The notes beneath the pieces are model-generated. The model saw only the letters and a program-made list of their open reading frames with translations, searched no databases and had not been told where the DNA came from. The position numbers were made by a program, and so were the translations under genes. Source: Phenylobacterium sp. J367 (GTDB lineage Bacteria > Pseudomonadota > Alphaproteobacteria > Caulobacterales > Caulobacteraceae). Taken from it: a DNA stretch of 64,000 nt. The DNA is taken from positions 1,984,001 to 2,048,000 of the forward strand of contig NZ_JAJONA010000001.1 in the NCBI RefSeq assembly GCF_024699985.1. The letters are read 5' to 3'. This document shows positions 1 to 9,113 of this stretch, piece by piece (position 1 is the stretch's first letter; every line of letters starts with the position of its first letter).

Positions 1-53
1 TTGAAGATCGTCGCGCCCCGCGCGCGGCGCGGGCGCGATGCTATAAGGCCTCG

Positions 54-1751
54 ATGCGAATCCTCCGGGACCTGAAGCCCGCCGCCTTCGCCGTCGCTCC
101 GTGGACCGCGGCCCTGCTCACAATGGCCGCCGGCGCGATGCTGCTGGCCTCGGGCGCGATGCCGTCCGAGCCGTTCCGCTTCGTGAAACTGCTGGAGATC
201 ACTCCGGTCTTCCTGATCGAGCTCAGTCACTTCCTCGACAGCGTCCTCGGTCTGGCCCTCGTCCTCGTGGCCTTCGGCCTGCGCGCCCGGCTCGACGCGG
301 CCTGGGCCACGACCATGCTCCTGCTCCTGGTGGCGGCGTCGCTGTCGCTGCTGAAGGGCCTCAACTGGGAGGAGACGGTGTTGCTAGTCCTGCTGGCGGC
401 GCTGCTGGCGCCGTTCCGCGGCGCCTTTCCCCGCACCGCCCGGCTGAGCCGCATGGAGATCACGCCGGGGTGGCTGGTCTCGGCGCTGGCGGCCGTGGCC
501 GGCGCGGGCCTGCTCGGCCTCTGGTCCTTCGAAAACGCCGACTATGGCGAGATGCCCTGGTGGCGGGTGATGGCCGACGCCGACGCCGCCCGCTCGGTGC
601 GGGCCTGGGCTGGGGCGGCGATCGCGCTCCTCGCCTTCGGGTTCTGGCGGCTGATCGCCTCGGCCGCCAAGCCGCCGGTGGTGGGTGAGGCCGACCCGGA
701 GTTCCACCGGGTCCGGGAGATCCTCGCGTCGGCCGAGGTCGCCGAGCCCGGTTCGAACCTGGCCCTCCTGGGCGACAAGCGCTTCCTGTTCTCGGCCAGC
801 GGCGCGAGCTTCTTGATGTTCGGGGTGAGGAGCCGCAGCTGGATCGCGCTCGGCGGGCCGGTCGGCCGGCAGGACGAGCGCTCGGAGTTGGTCTGGCGCT
901 TCCGGGAGCTCGCCGATTCTCACGCCGCCCGCCCGGGCTTCTACGGCCTCACCGCGGAGGACCTGCCCGAGATCGTCGAGCTCGGCTTCTCGATCCAGAA
1001 GGTCGGCGAATACGCCCTGGTGCCGCTGGAGACCTTCTCGGTCGAGGGCCGCAAGCGCGGCAACCTGCGCCGGGCCTGGCGCAAGGCCGGGGAGGACGGC
1101 TGCACCTTCAAGGTGCTGCGCGGCGACGAGGTCCGCGACCTGCTGCCGGCGCTGCGGGCGATTTCCGACGAGTGGCTGTCCAGGCACGCCGGCGGGGAGA
1201 AGAGCTTCTCCATGGGCGGTTTCGCGGAAGCCTATGTGGCCGAGTTCCCGGTCGGCGTCGTCTTCCTGCACGGCCAGCCCGTGGCCTTCGCCACCCTGTG
1301 GACGACGGCCCGGAAGAGCTCGTTCTCCATGGATCTCATGCGCTACGGCGAGGCCGCGCCGCGCAATGTCATGGACTATCTCTTCGTCGAGCTGATCGAG
1401 TGGGGGCGGTCGGAAGGCTACGACGCCTTCGACTTCGGCATGGCGCCGCTCGCCGGGCTCGACGACCGGCCGCTCGCCCCGATCATGTCGCGGGTCGGCC
1501 GCCTGCTCTTCGAGCGCGGGGAGGAGATCTACAACTTCCAGGGCGTGCGGAAGTACAAGGACAAGTACGATCCGCTCTGGCAGCCACGGTACGTGGCGGC
1601 CCAGCACCGCTGGATCATTCCGCTGGTGCTGGCCGGCGTCGGCCTGCTCTCCTCGGGCGGCATCGCCAATCTCGCCAAGCGGCCGAAGAAGGAGGCACCG
1701 GCGAACCCGCCGGAGCCCGCCCTTGCCTCGGACGTCAGCGTCCCGTCGTGA
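54..1751 (+). CDS. MprF-like membrane protein with C-terminal DUF2156 (lysylphosphatidylglycerol synthase-type) domain
   Basis: 565 residues. The N-terminal third has several hydrophobic membrane segments (about residues 15-35, 55-75, 80-118, 138-160, 185-205). The C-terminal part from about residue 220 is a soluble DUF2156/GNAT-like domain ending in the family's characteristic stretch around FNFQGVRKYKDKYDP (here YNFQGVRKYKDKYDP). In MprF proteins this domain transfers an aminoacyl group from charged tRNA to phosphatidylglycerol at the cytoplasmic membrane. Canonical MprF is near 840 residues, so the flippase half is short here. The frame stays open to the window edge, but the ATG at 54 sits just after a CTATAAGG element, which suits a short or absent leader. 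The amino acid donor cannot be inferred. Confidence 0.8.
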   Translation: MRILRDLKPAAFAVAPWTAALLTMAAGAMLLASGAMPSEPFRFVKLLEITPVFLIELSHFLDSVLGLALVLVAFGLRARLDAAWATTMLLLLVAASLSLLKGLNWEETVLLVLLAALLAPFRGAFPRTARLSRMEITPGWLVSALAAVAGAGLLGLWSFENADYGEMPWWRVMADADAARSVRAWAGAAIALLAFGFWRLIASAAKPPVVGEADPEFHRVREILASAEVAEPGSNLALLGDKRFLFSASGASFLMFGVRSRSWIALGGPVGRQDERSELVWRFRELADSHAARPGFYGLTAEDLPEIVELGFSIQKVGEYALVPLETFSVEGRKRGNLRRAWRKAGEDGCTFKVLRGDEVRDLLPALRAISDEWLSRHAGGEKSFSMGGFAEAYVAEFPVGVVFLHGQPVAFATLWTTARKSSFSMDLMRYGEAAPRNVMDYLFVELIEWGRSEGYDAFDFGMAPLAGLDDRPLAPIMSRVGRLLFERGEEIYNFQGVRKYKDKYDPLWQPRYVAAQHRWIIPLVLAGVGLLSSGGIANLAKRPKKEAPANPPEPALASDVSVPS

Positions 1752-1950
1752 CGCCCAGCAGGTTCACGGCGTGGACCAGCATGACGATCACGCCCAGCGC
1801 TCCGGCGACCATGATCGGCCGCCACGGGATCAGCCTCGGCCCCTTCATCAGGTCAGGCGGCCGCGCGCCGCGCCAGCCCGCGAAGAGGGCGAGCGCCAGG
1901 AAGACCGCGGCGAGGGAAAGCGTCAGTGTCAGGCTCATGTGCGACCGCAT
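1735..1950 (-). CDS. Small conserved membrane protein, function unknown
   Basis: About 71 residues, with a second possible start at 1938 (MSLTLTLS). The protein has two hydrophobic segments (about residues 6-24 and 45-65) separated by a basic loop containing WRGARPPDLMKGPRLIPWRP, so it is probably a two-pass inner-membrane protein. Its 3' end overlaps the end of the MprF-like gene by 17 bp in a convergent arrangement. I do not recognise a named family. It shares the intergenic region at 1951-2107 with podJ, which is transcribed the other way. Confidence 0.65.
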   Translation of the reverse strand: MRSHMSLTLTLSLAAVFLALALFAGWRGARPPDLMKGPRLIPWRPIMVAGALGVIVMLVHAVNLLGVTTGR

Positions 1951-2026
1951 ATCGCAGGGTGGCGGGAAGGTCCGAAGTCTGCCCTCTGGAGTTGTAGGCG
2001 AACATCCACAGGATAGAGCCTCCGGA

Positions 2027-2106
2027 CGCTATATGTAGCGTTAAGGTCGCGTTTACACCCCCAGGAATCGGTGCGTACGCTCCCCGCAGTACCTGGAGAA
2101 CGATTC
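2027..2106 (+). promoter_or_regulatory. podJ upstream region with CtrA-like box and two GANTC (CcrM) sites
   Basis: An inverted repeat CGCTA-TATG-TAGCG lies at 2027-2040. It runs directly into TTAA-N7-TTTA at 2041-2055, one base off the CtrA consensus TTAA-N7-TTAA. GAATC at 2065-2069 and GATTC at 2102-2106 are both GANTC, the methylation target of CcrM. In Caulobacter crescentus podJ is cell-cycle regulated, with CtrA, DnaA and GcrA/CcrM reported to act on it. The sites are seen; their function here is inferred. Confidence 0.55.
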
Positions 2107-2107
2107 T

Positions 2108-4919
2108 ATGACCGCGGGCGCGCCCTGGAGCGTCAAGGGGATTGACCCGAAGGCCCGCGAGGTCGCGAAGGACCTCGCCCGGCGTTCGGGCATGACCCTC
2201 GGCGAGTGGTTGAATCGCGTCATCCTTGAAGATGATGTACCGGAGGACGTGACCTCCGAGGACCAGTTCATCGACCGCCCGCAGCGCGCGGCGCCGCCGC
2301 CGATCGAGCCGCAGCGGCCGCGCCTGGTGGCCAGCGCGCCGATCCCGACGTTCGCGCCGCGCGCCGACAGCCGGGCCGACGACCTCGCCCGCATCGCCTA
2401 TGCGCTGGACCGACTGACCGACCGGATCGAGTCCTCCGAGACCCGGACCAGCCTGGCGATCTCCGGCGTCGAGCATTCCGTCCGCGCCGCCGTCGCGCGC
2501 ATCGAGGCCGGCGAGCGCGAGCATATGGCCGTGGCCCAGCGCTTCGACGGCGCCGTGGACCATGTGGGCGCCGAGCAGGCGCGGATCGCCGACCGTCTGC
2601 GCCGGCTGGAGACCGAGGCCGCCGGCCCGCGCTCGGCCGAGGCCCTGCGCGTGCTCGAGCAGTCGGTGACCCGCGTCGCCGACCACGTCTATTCCGGCGA
2701 GGCCCGCACCCGTGAGGAACTGGCGGCCATCGACGCCCGCCTGGCGCGCGCCGAAGCCGCCGCCGCCGGAACCGATCCCGCGCCGCTGATCGACGAGGTG
2801 GTCCGCCGCCTTGGCCAGCGACTGGCCGACGCCGAGGGCCGCACCGCCGATGCGCTGGACAGCCTGCGCCGCTCGCTCGCCACGCTCGACAACCGTCTGG
2901 GCGCCGTCGAAGGCTCCCGGCGCCGCCGAGGCCGAACGCAAGCTGGAAGCCCTGGGCGCCAGCCTGACCGCCCGGGTCGAGGCGGCCCGCGCCGAGATCA
3001 CCGAGAAGCTGATGGCCACCGCCAACGGTCGGGTGGACGAGCGCTTCGCCGAACTCGCCCATCAGGTGGAGGCCGCCGAGCAGCGCTCGGCCCAGGCCAT
3101 CGAGCGGATGGGCAAGGAGGTCATCGGCATCGCCGAGGCCTTCAACCGCCGCCTCCAGTCCTCCGAGACCCGCAGCGCCGACGCCATCGCCAAGGTTGGC
3201 GGCGAGATGGCCCGCATCGCCGGCGCCGTCGAGCAGCGCATGGGCGCGGCGGAGCGGGCCCAGGCCGACGCCCTGGACAAGCTCTCGACCGAGATCGGCA
3301 AGATCACCGAGCGGCTCACCGACCGGATGCTCCAGTCCGAGCGCCGCGCCGCCCAGGCGATCGACGACGTGGGCGAGCAGGTGGCCCGCGTCACCGAGCG
3401 GATCGAGCAGCGCCATGAGCGCGTCGGCGCCGACATCGCCGAGCGCCTGCGTCAGAGCGAGGAGCGCACCGCCAAGCTGTTCGACGAGGCCAATGAGCGC
3501 CTCGAGCAGAAGCTGAACATCCTGCGCCCGGCCGAGCCGGCGGCCGCACCGGCCGAAGACCCGCCCGTCAAGTCGACGGCCGCCTTCGGGCCCGAGCTGT
3601 TCTCCCGCGCCGAGGCCCTGGACGACCTCGAGCTCGACGAACCGGTCGAGACCGCCCCGGCGCCGGCCGGCCAGTTCGACGCCGCCGATTTCGCGCCGAT
3701 CCCGGAGCCGGAAGAGGACCTGTTCGGCCTCGACCAGCCGGAGCCGCCGCCGGCCGCCGAAGCGGAGCCTGCGCCGGAGTCGGCGCGACCGCTGTCGACC
3801 CGCGAGGTCATCGACCAGGCCCGCGCCGCCGCCCGCGCCGCGGAGGCCAGCCGGCCGCGCCTGCAGGTGAAGGCCCGCGCCAACTGGCGCGCCCAGCCGA
3901 AGCCGCCGATGCCGGCCAGAGCCTCGCGGCCGCGTCCGAATTCCACCCTGCAGACCGCCTTCATGATCGCCGGCGGCGCCGCCTTCCTGAGCGTGGGCGC
4001 GGCCGGCATGGTGCTGATGAACGCCCAGGCGCCGCGCGAGGCCGCCGAGACCTCGCCGTTCGGCGCCCCGCCGCGCGCCGCCGTCGCCATCGCGCCGCAG
4101 CCGATCGGCCCGACCGCCCCGGCCACGGACGCCGCCGCCCCCGCTGCGCAGGCTCCGGTCGCCGAGGCCGCGCCCGCGGCGCCGCTGTCCGGCCAGTACC
4201 TGGAGGCGCTGCGGGCCGTGGAACGCGGCGAGGCCGGCGGGCTGGCCCGGATGAAGGCGGTGGCCGACGCCGACTACGCGCCGGCCCAGTTCTTCATGGG
4301 CAAGCTCTACGAGACCGGCCAGCGCGGGGTGGTGAAGAACCTCGCCGAAGCGCGCAAGTGGACGACCAAGGCGGCCCTGAACGGCGAGCCGCGGGGCATG
4401 CACAACCTGGCCCTCTACTACTTCGAGGGGACCGGCGGTCCGCAGGACCTGGCGTCCGCCGCCCGCTGGTTCCGCAAGGCCGCCGAAGCCGGCATCGGCG
4501 ACAGCCAGTACAACCTCGGCCTTCTCTATCAGGCCGGCAGCGGCGTGCCGCGCGACCTGACCGAGGCCTACAAGTGGTTCGCCATCGCCGCCGAGGGCGG
4601 GGACGCCGCGGCCCGCGCCAGCGCCATCGACCTGGAGAAGAAGCTCAGCCCGGCTCAGCTCGCCGCCGCCGACAAGGCCGCGGAAGACTTCCGGCCGGTC
4701 AGCGCCGCCGTCGAGCAGGTGGGCGTCAAGCCTTCGGTGTCCGTTGCGTCGGCCCAGCGGATCCTCGGCCGGCTCGGCTATTACAAGGGCCCGCAGGACG
4801 GGGGCATGTCCCGCGACTTCACCCTTGCGATCTCGGCCTACCAGCGCGATCAGGGTCTGGCGGCCACGGGCCAACTGGATCGCGGCACGGCCCAGCGGCT
4901 CTCCGTCTTCACGCGCTGA
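2108..4919 (+). CDS. podJ: PodJ-type polar organelle development/localization factor (one apparent frameshift)
   Basis: After repair the protein is 936 residues, close to the 974 of C. crescentus PodJ. It opens with the PodJ signature WSVKGIDPKAREVAKDLARR. A long coiled-coil region rich in Ala, Glu and Arg (about residues 90-470) and an acidic Pro-rich linker follow. A single membrane span lies near residues 614-636, then periplasmic Sel1 repeats (about 697-844) and a C-terminal peptidoglycan-binding domain (about 874-936). PodJ organises the flagellar pole and pilus or stalk development. The reading frame breaks at the CCC run at 2916-2918: dropping one C joins the frames through ...GAVEGSGAAEAERKLEA. 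I regard this as a sequencing error, because both halves are otherwise intact. Confidence 0.9.
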
Positions 4920-4958
4920 CCGGTTCCGGCGGCGCCCCCACAAACGAGGCGCTGAGGA

Positions 4959-5882
4959 TTGGACATCTACCTGCCCATCGCCGAGGTCTCGGTGAACGCG
5001 CCGCTGATCGTGGCGCTGGGCGCGCTGGTGGGGTTCATCTCCGGCCTGTTCGGCATCGGCGGCGGCTTCCTGATGACGCCGCTGCTGGTGTTCTTCGGCA
5101 TCCCGCCGGCCGTGGCGGTCGCGTCGATGTCGACCCATGTGGCGGCCTCCTCCATGTCCAGCGTCCAGGCCTACGGCCGCAGCGGCGCGGTGGACTGGAA
5201 GATGGGCGGCGTGCTGGCGGCGGGCGGGATCGTCGGCGCGATCCTGGGGGTCGAGGTCTTTCGCTGGCTGCGCCTGCTGGGCCAGGCCGACCTCGTCGTC
5301 GCGCTCTCCTACCTGATCTTCCTGGGCGTCATCGGCGGGCTGATGCTGACGGAGTCGTTGGGGTCCATCCTGCGCCGCCGTCGCGGCCAGCCGCCGCCGC
5401 CCAGGCGTGACCGCCGACCGCCCTGGCTCTACGGCCTGCCGCTGAAGGTCCGGTTCCCGAAGTCCCGGCTCTACATCAGCATCATCCCGGCCCTGGGCCT
5501 GGGGGTCTTCGTGGGCCTGCTGTCGGCGGTGATGGGCGTCGGCGGCGGGTTCATCCTCGTCCCGGCCATGGTCTATCTGCTCAGGATGCCGGCGCGGATG
5601 GTGGTCGGCACCAGCCTCTTCCAGATCATCATCACGACGGCGCTGACCGGCATCCTCCAGGCCGGCCGCAACCAGACGGTGGATATCGTCCTGGCCGCGC
5701 TGCTGCTGGTCGGCGGCGTCCTGGGCGCCCAGTACGGCGCGCGCGCCTCCACCCGCTTCCGGGCCGAGGAACTCCGCGCCCTGCTGGCGCTGATCGTCCT
5801 GGTGGTCGGCCTGCGGATGGGCCTGGGCCTGTTCTTCCGCCCCGAGGAGCCCTTCGTCCTCATGCAGGGGATGGCCGGCTGA
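4959..5882 (+). CDS. Sulfite exporter TauE/SafE family membrane protein
   Basis: 307 residues with about eight membrane segments and the duplicated TauE/SafE signature. The first copy is GLFGIGGGFLMTPLL near residues 28-42 and the second is AVMGVGGGFILVPAM near 189-203. The family exports sulfite, sulfoacetate or other organosulfur anions across the inner membrane; the substrate here is unknown. The start is a TTG at 4959 with GAGG nine bases upstream, and no better ATG lies before the first membrane segment. It is translationally coupled to the next gene, its TGA overlapping the following ATG by one base. That gene belongs to a family regularly paired with these permeases. Confidence 0.88.
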   Translation: MDIYLPIAEVSVNAPLIVALGALVGFISGLFGIGGGFLMTPLLVFFGIPPAVAVASMSTHVAASSMSSVQAYGRSGAVDWKMGGVLAAGGIVGAILGVEVFRWLRLLGQADLVVALSYLIFLGVIGGLMLTESLGSILRRRRGQPPPPRRDRRPPWLYGLPLKVRFPKSRLYISIIPALGLGVFVGLLSAVMGVGGGFILVPAMVYLLRMPARMVVGTSLFQIIITTALTGILQAGRNQTVDIVLAALLLVGGVLGAQYGARASTRFRAEELRALLALIVLVVGLRMGLGLFFRPEEPFVLMQGMAG

Positions 5883-6652
5883 TGGCGGTGGACGCAGCCC
5901 CGCCCGTCGCCAAGACGCCGGCCGCCGTCTCGGCGGCTTTGACGGAGACCGAGGTGCGGGTCGCCTCCAACTTCCGCGGCGCGCGGATCGTACTCTACGG
6001 CGCGGTCTTCGGTCCCTCCGACACGCCCGGCGACGTGGTGGTGATCGTCCGTGGCCCGGAACAGCCGGTCCGGATCGCCCGCAAGGTCAGGGTCGCCGGC
6101 CTCTGGCTGAACAGCCGGCCCGTGGTCTTCCACGGCGCGCCGGGGTTCTACATCGCCGCGTCCACGCGGCCGCTGGACGACATCGCCCGCTTCCGGACCC
6201 TGCGGGAGCTGAACATCGGCGTCGACCACCTGCCGATCCGGGCGCCGGCCGAGCAGCGGGTCGAAACCCGCTACGGCGTCCGCGACGTGGTGGTCTCCAG
6301 CCTCGGCCCAGACTACCTGCTCTGGCGCCAGGCCGTGGTGCGGCTGAAGGAGAAGACCGGCCTCTACGCCGCCGACGAGCGCGGCGTGCGCTTCGTGGAC
6401 CGCGGCCTGTTCCGCGCCGAGATCGCCCTGCCGGCCCAGGCGCCCACCGGCACCTATGAGGCGGACATCATCCTCTTCCGGAACGGCGAGCCGATCTCCG
6501 TCAAGCACCGCACGCTGACCGTCCAGAAGGTCGGGATCGAGCGCACCCTCTACCTCTGGGCCCACCAGCGCCCCTGGGCCTACGGAATCGTTTCCATGCT
6601 GGCGGCCCTGCTGATCGGCTGGGGGGCGAGCTTCCTGTTTCGGCGTCGGTAA
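5882..6652 (+). CDS. TIGR02186 family protein, membrane-anchored partner of TauE/SafE permease
   Basis: 256 residues. A mostly beta-rich extracytoplasmic-looking region (VASNFRGARIVLYGAVFG, then VVIVRGPEQPVRIARK) is followed by a single C-terminal membrane helix (about residues 233-252) and a basic tail FRRR. This matches the TIGR02186 family, commonly encoded beside TauE/SafE transporters. No N-terminal signal peptide is obvious in the called start, so the true start could be earlier inside the permease frame, but the TGATG overlap favours this one. Exact function is unknown; an accessory role to the exporter is inferred from gene pairing. Confidence 0.78.
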   Translation: MAVDAAPPVAKTPAAVSAALTETEVRVASNFRGARIVLYGAVFGPSDTPGDVVVIVRGPEQPVRIARKVRVAGLWLNSRPVVFHGAPGFYIAASTRPLDDIARFRTLRELNIGVDHLPIRAPAEQRVETRYGVRDVVVSSLGPDYLLWRQAVVRLKEKTGLYAADERGVRFVDRGLFRAEIALPAQAPTGTYEADIILFRNGEPISVKHRTLTVQKVGIERTLYLWAHQRPWAYGIVSMLAALLIGWGASFLFRRR

Positions 6653-6662
6653 CGCCAGGCTG

Positions 6663-8293
6663 CTACCCGCCCGGGTGCAGGCCCGGCGCTTCCTGGCCCG
6701 TGCGGGCGACATATTCCGTATAGCCGCCGCCGTACTGGTGGACGCCGTCGGGCGTCAGCTCCAGCACCCGGTTCGACAGGGCCCCCAGGAAGTGGCGGTC
6801 GTGGCTGACGAACAGCATGGTGCCCTCGAAGTCCGCCAGGGCTGTGACCAGCATCTCCTTGGTGGCCATGTCGAGGTGGTTGGTCGGCTCGTCGAGGACC
6901 AGGAGGTTCGGCGGATCGAACAGCATCTTGGCCATCACCAGGCGCGCCTTCTCCCCGCCGGACAGCACCCGGCAGGGCTTTTCCACATCGTCGCCGGAGA
7001 AGCCGAAGCAGCCGGCCAGGGTGCGAAGCTGGCCCTGGCCGGCCTGCGGGAACGAGCGGTCCAGGGACCTCGAAGATCGTTTCCTCGCCGTCCAGCAGGT
7101 CCATGGAGTGCTGGGCGAAGTAGCCCATCTTCACGCTCGCGCCGATGTTGACCGAGCCCTGGTCCGGGGCGGCGGCGCCGGCCACCAGCTTCAGCAGCGT
7201 CGACTTGCCGGCCCCGTTGGCGCCCAGGACGCACCAGCGCTCCTTGCGGCGCACCAGGAAATCGAGGCCCTCGTAGATCGGCTGGTCGCCGTAGCCCTTG
7301 TGGACGTCCTTCAGGCTGATCACGTCGTCGCCCGACCTGGGCGGGCTGCGGAACTCGAACTGCACTGTCTGGGCGCCGGCGCGGCGCCTCGACGCGCTCG
7401 ATCTTGTCGAGCTTCTTCACCCGGCTCTGCACCTGGGCGGCGTGGCTGGCCCGCGCCTTGAACTTCTCGATGAACTTGATTTCCTTGGCCAGCATCGCCT
7501 GCTGGCGCTCGTACTGGGCCTGCCGCTGCGCCTCGCTCAGCGCCCGCTGCTGGTCGTAGAAGTCGAGGTCGCCCGAATAGGTGATCAGGTCGCCGCTATC
7601 GATCTCCACCACCTTGCCGATGATCCGGTTCATGAACGCGCGGTCGTGCGAGGTCATGAGCAACGCGCCGTCGTAGTCCTTCAGGAAGGCCTCGAGCCAG
7701 ATCAGGCTCTCCAGGTCGAGGTGGTTGCTGGGTTCGTCCAGCAGCATGGCGTCCGGCCGCATCAACAGGATGCGGGCCAGCGCCACGCGCATCTTCCAGC
7801 CGCCGGACAGCAGGCCGACGTCGCCGTCCATGCGCTCCTGGCTGAAGCTCAGGCCGGCCAGCACCTCGCGGGCGCGGGCGTCCAGCGCATAGCCGTCCAG
7901 CTCCTGGAAGCGCTCCTGCACCTCGCCATAGCGTTCGATGATCGCGTCCAGCTCGTCCGCCCGGTCCGGATCGACCATGGCCGCCTCGAGCTCGGCCATC
8001 TCTGCGGCCAGGGCGCTGACCGGCCCGACGCCGTCCATCACCGCGGCGACCGCGCTCTGGCCCGACATCTCGCCGACGTCCTGGCTGAAGTAGCCGATGG
8101 TGATGCCGGGGTCGGTCACCACCAGGCCGTCGTCGGGCTGCTCCTGCCCGGTGATCATCCGGAAGAGGGTGGTCTTGCCGGCGCCGTTCGGGCCGACGAG
8201 GCCGACCTTCTCACCCTTCTGGATGCCCATCGAAGCTTCGATGAACAGGATCTGGTGGCCGTTCTGCTTGGAGATGTTGTCGAGGCGGATCAT
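6663..8293 (-). CDS. ABC-F family ATP-binding protein (two apparent frameshifts)
   Basis: Repaired length is 542 residues, normal for ABC-F. Two ABC domains are present. Domain 1 has Walker A GPNGAGKT, signature LSGGWK and Walker B MLLDEPSNHLD. Domain 2 has GANGAGKS, LSGGEK and LVLDEPTNHLD. They are joined by the basic, Gln-rich ABC-F linker. There are no membrane segments, so this is a soluble ribosome-associated type of ATPase rather than a transporter, most like the YbiT group. The frame is broken twice on the coding strand by an extra C in a CCC run (plus-strand GGG at 7371-7373 and 7064-7066). Removing one base at each gives RRRQTVQFEFRSPPR and EVLDRSFPQAG. Confidence 0.88.
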
Positions 8294-8366
8294 GCGGCCG
8301 CCCTGCTAGCCCGGAGGCGGCGCGAACGCCAGCCTCGGCCCGGTGGCTTTTCGTCCCAGCCGCGCC

Positions 8367-9113
8367 TCAGTCGCCCGTCAGCGACTTCCACCCCACCGCA
8401 TGAACCTTGCCCAGCCCCAGCGCGCCGGCCAGGGGCGGGCGGGCGAAGAGGCCGGCGAAGGCCGCGTCGCGGACGTTCAGGCCGCCGGCATAGGCGCCGA
8501 AGGCCGGCAGGATCGCCCGCTCCGCGTCGGTGACGAAGCAGCGCCGCCGCACCGTGCCCTTGGACGCCCGGACCTTGGCGGCCGGGTGCAGGTGGCCCGC
8601 AACCTCGCCGGGCTGCAGGCCCGCCTGCGGCTCGTGGCGGAAGGTCAGGCCCTCCAGTTCCAGCTCGTCGGCCGTCTCGCCCGGCAGGCGCTGCGGCCCG
8701 TCGGCGTCGTGGTTGCCGATCACCCAGATCAGCCGCGTGCGTCCGGCCAGATCGCGCAGGCGCTGGGCGTCATCGGCCGCCAGCCGCTCCTCGGATCTCC
8801 GGTCATGGAAGGTGTCGCCCAGCAGGATCACCGCGGCGGGCGACAGCGCCGCCACTTCCGCCTCCAGCCGGCCGAGCGTCTCGCGGGTGTCGTAGGGCGG
8901 CAGCATCTGGCCGCGGGCGGCGTAGGACGAGCCCTTTTCCAGGTGAAGGTCGGCCACCACCAGGGTCCGCGAGATCTCCAGGTACATGGCGCCGGACGCG
9001 CGCAGCATCACCCGGGCGCTCCCCACGCACGTGCGCAGCGCGCCGCACGGGCTGGCGGCGAAGTCGTAGGCGAAGGCCGCCCCAGGGGCGGCGATGGCGG
9101 CGGTCGAACTCAA
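8367..9113 (-). CDS. pdeM: Ligase-associated DNA damage response endonuclease PdeM (metallophosphoesterase)
   Basis: 248 residues of calcineurin-like phosphoesterase. The metal-binding motifs are VVADLHLEKG, LLGDTFHD, IGNHD and a late GH pair in AGHLHPAAK. PdeM proteins are normally encoded with an Lhr-type helicase, and sometimes with an ATP-dependent ligase and an MBL exonuclease. Here the helicase lies directly upstream, its TGA overlapping the TTG start called at 9113. No ligase or MBL nuclease is beside the pair. The exact start is uncertain because TTG is the only start that includes the usual residues before the first metal motif. Confidence 0.85.
   Translation of the reverse strand: MSSTAAIAAPGAAFAYDFAASPCGALRTCVGSARVMLRASGAMYLEISRTLVVADLHLEKGSSYAARGQMLPPYDTRETLGRLEAEVAALSPAAVILLGDTFHDRRSEERLAADDAQRLRDLAGRTRLIWVIGNHDADGPQRLPGETADELELEGLTFRHEPQAGLQPGEVAGHLHPAAKVRASKGTVRRRCFVTDAERAILPAFGAYAGGLNVRDAAFAGLFARPPLAGALGLGKVHAVGWKSLTGD

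Noticed and set aside
2916..2918. Programmed ribosomal frameshifting in podJ and the other broken genes
   Set aside because: No slippery heptamers or consistent downstream structures are present. The breaks occur in many unrelated genes, in both directions, always at short G/C runs, which fits base-calling error better.
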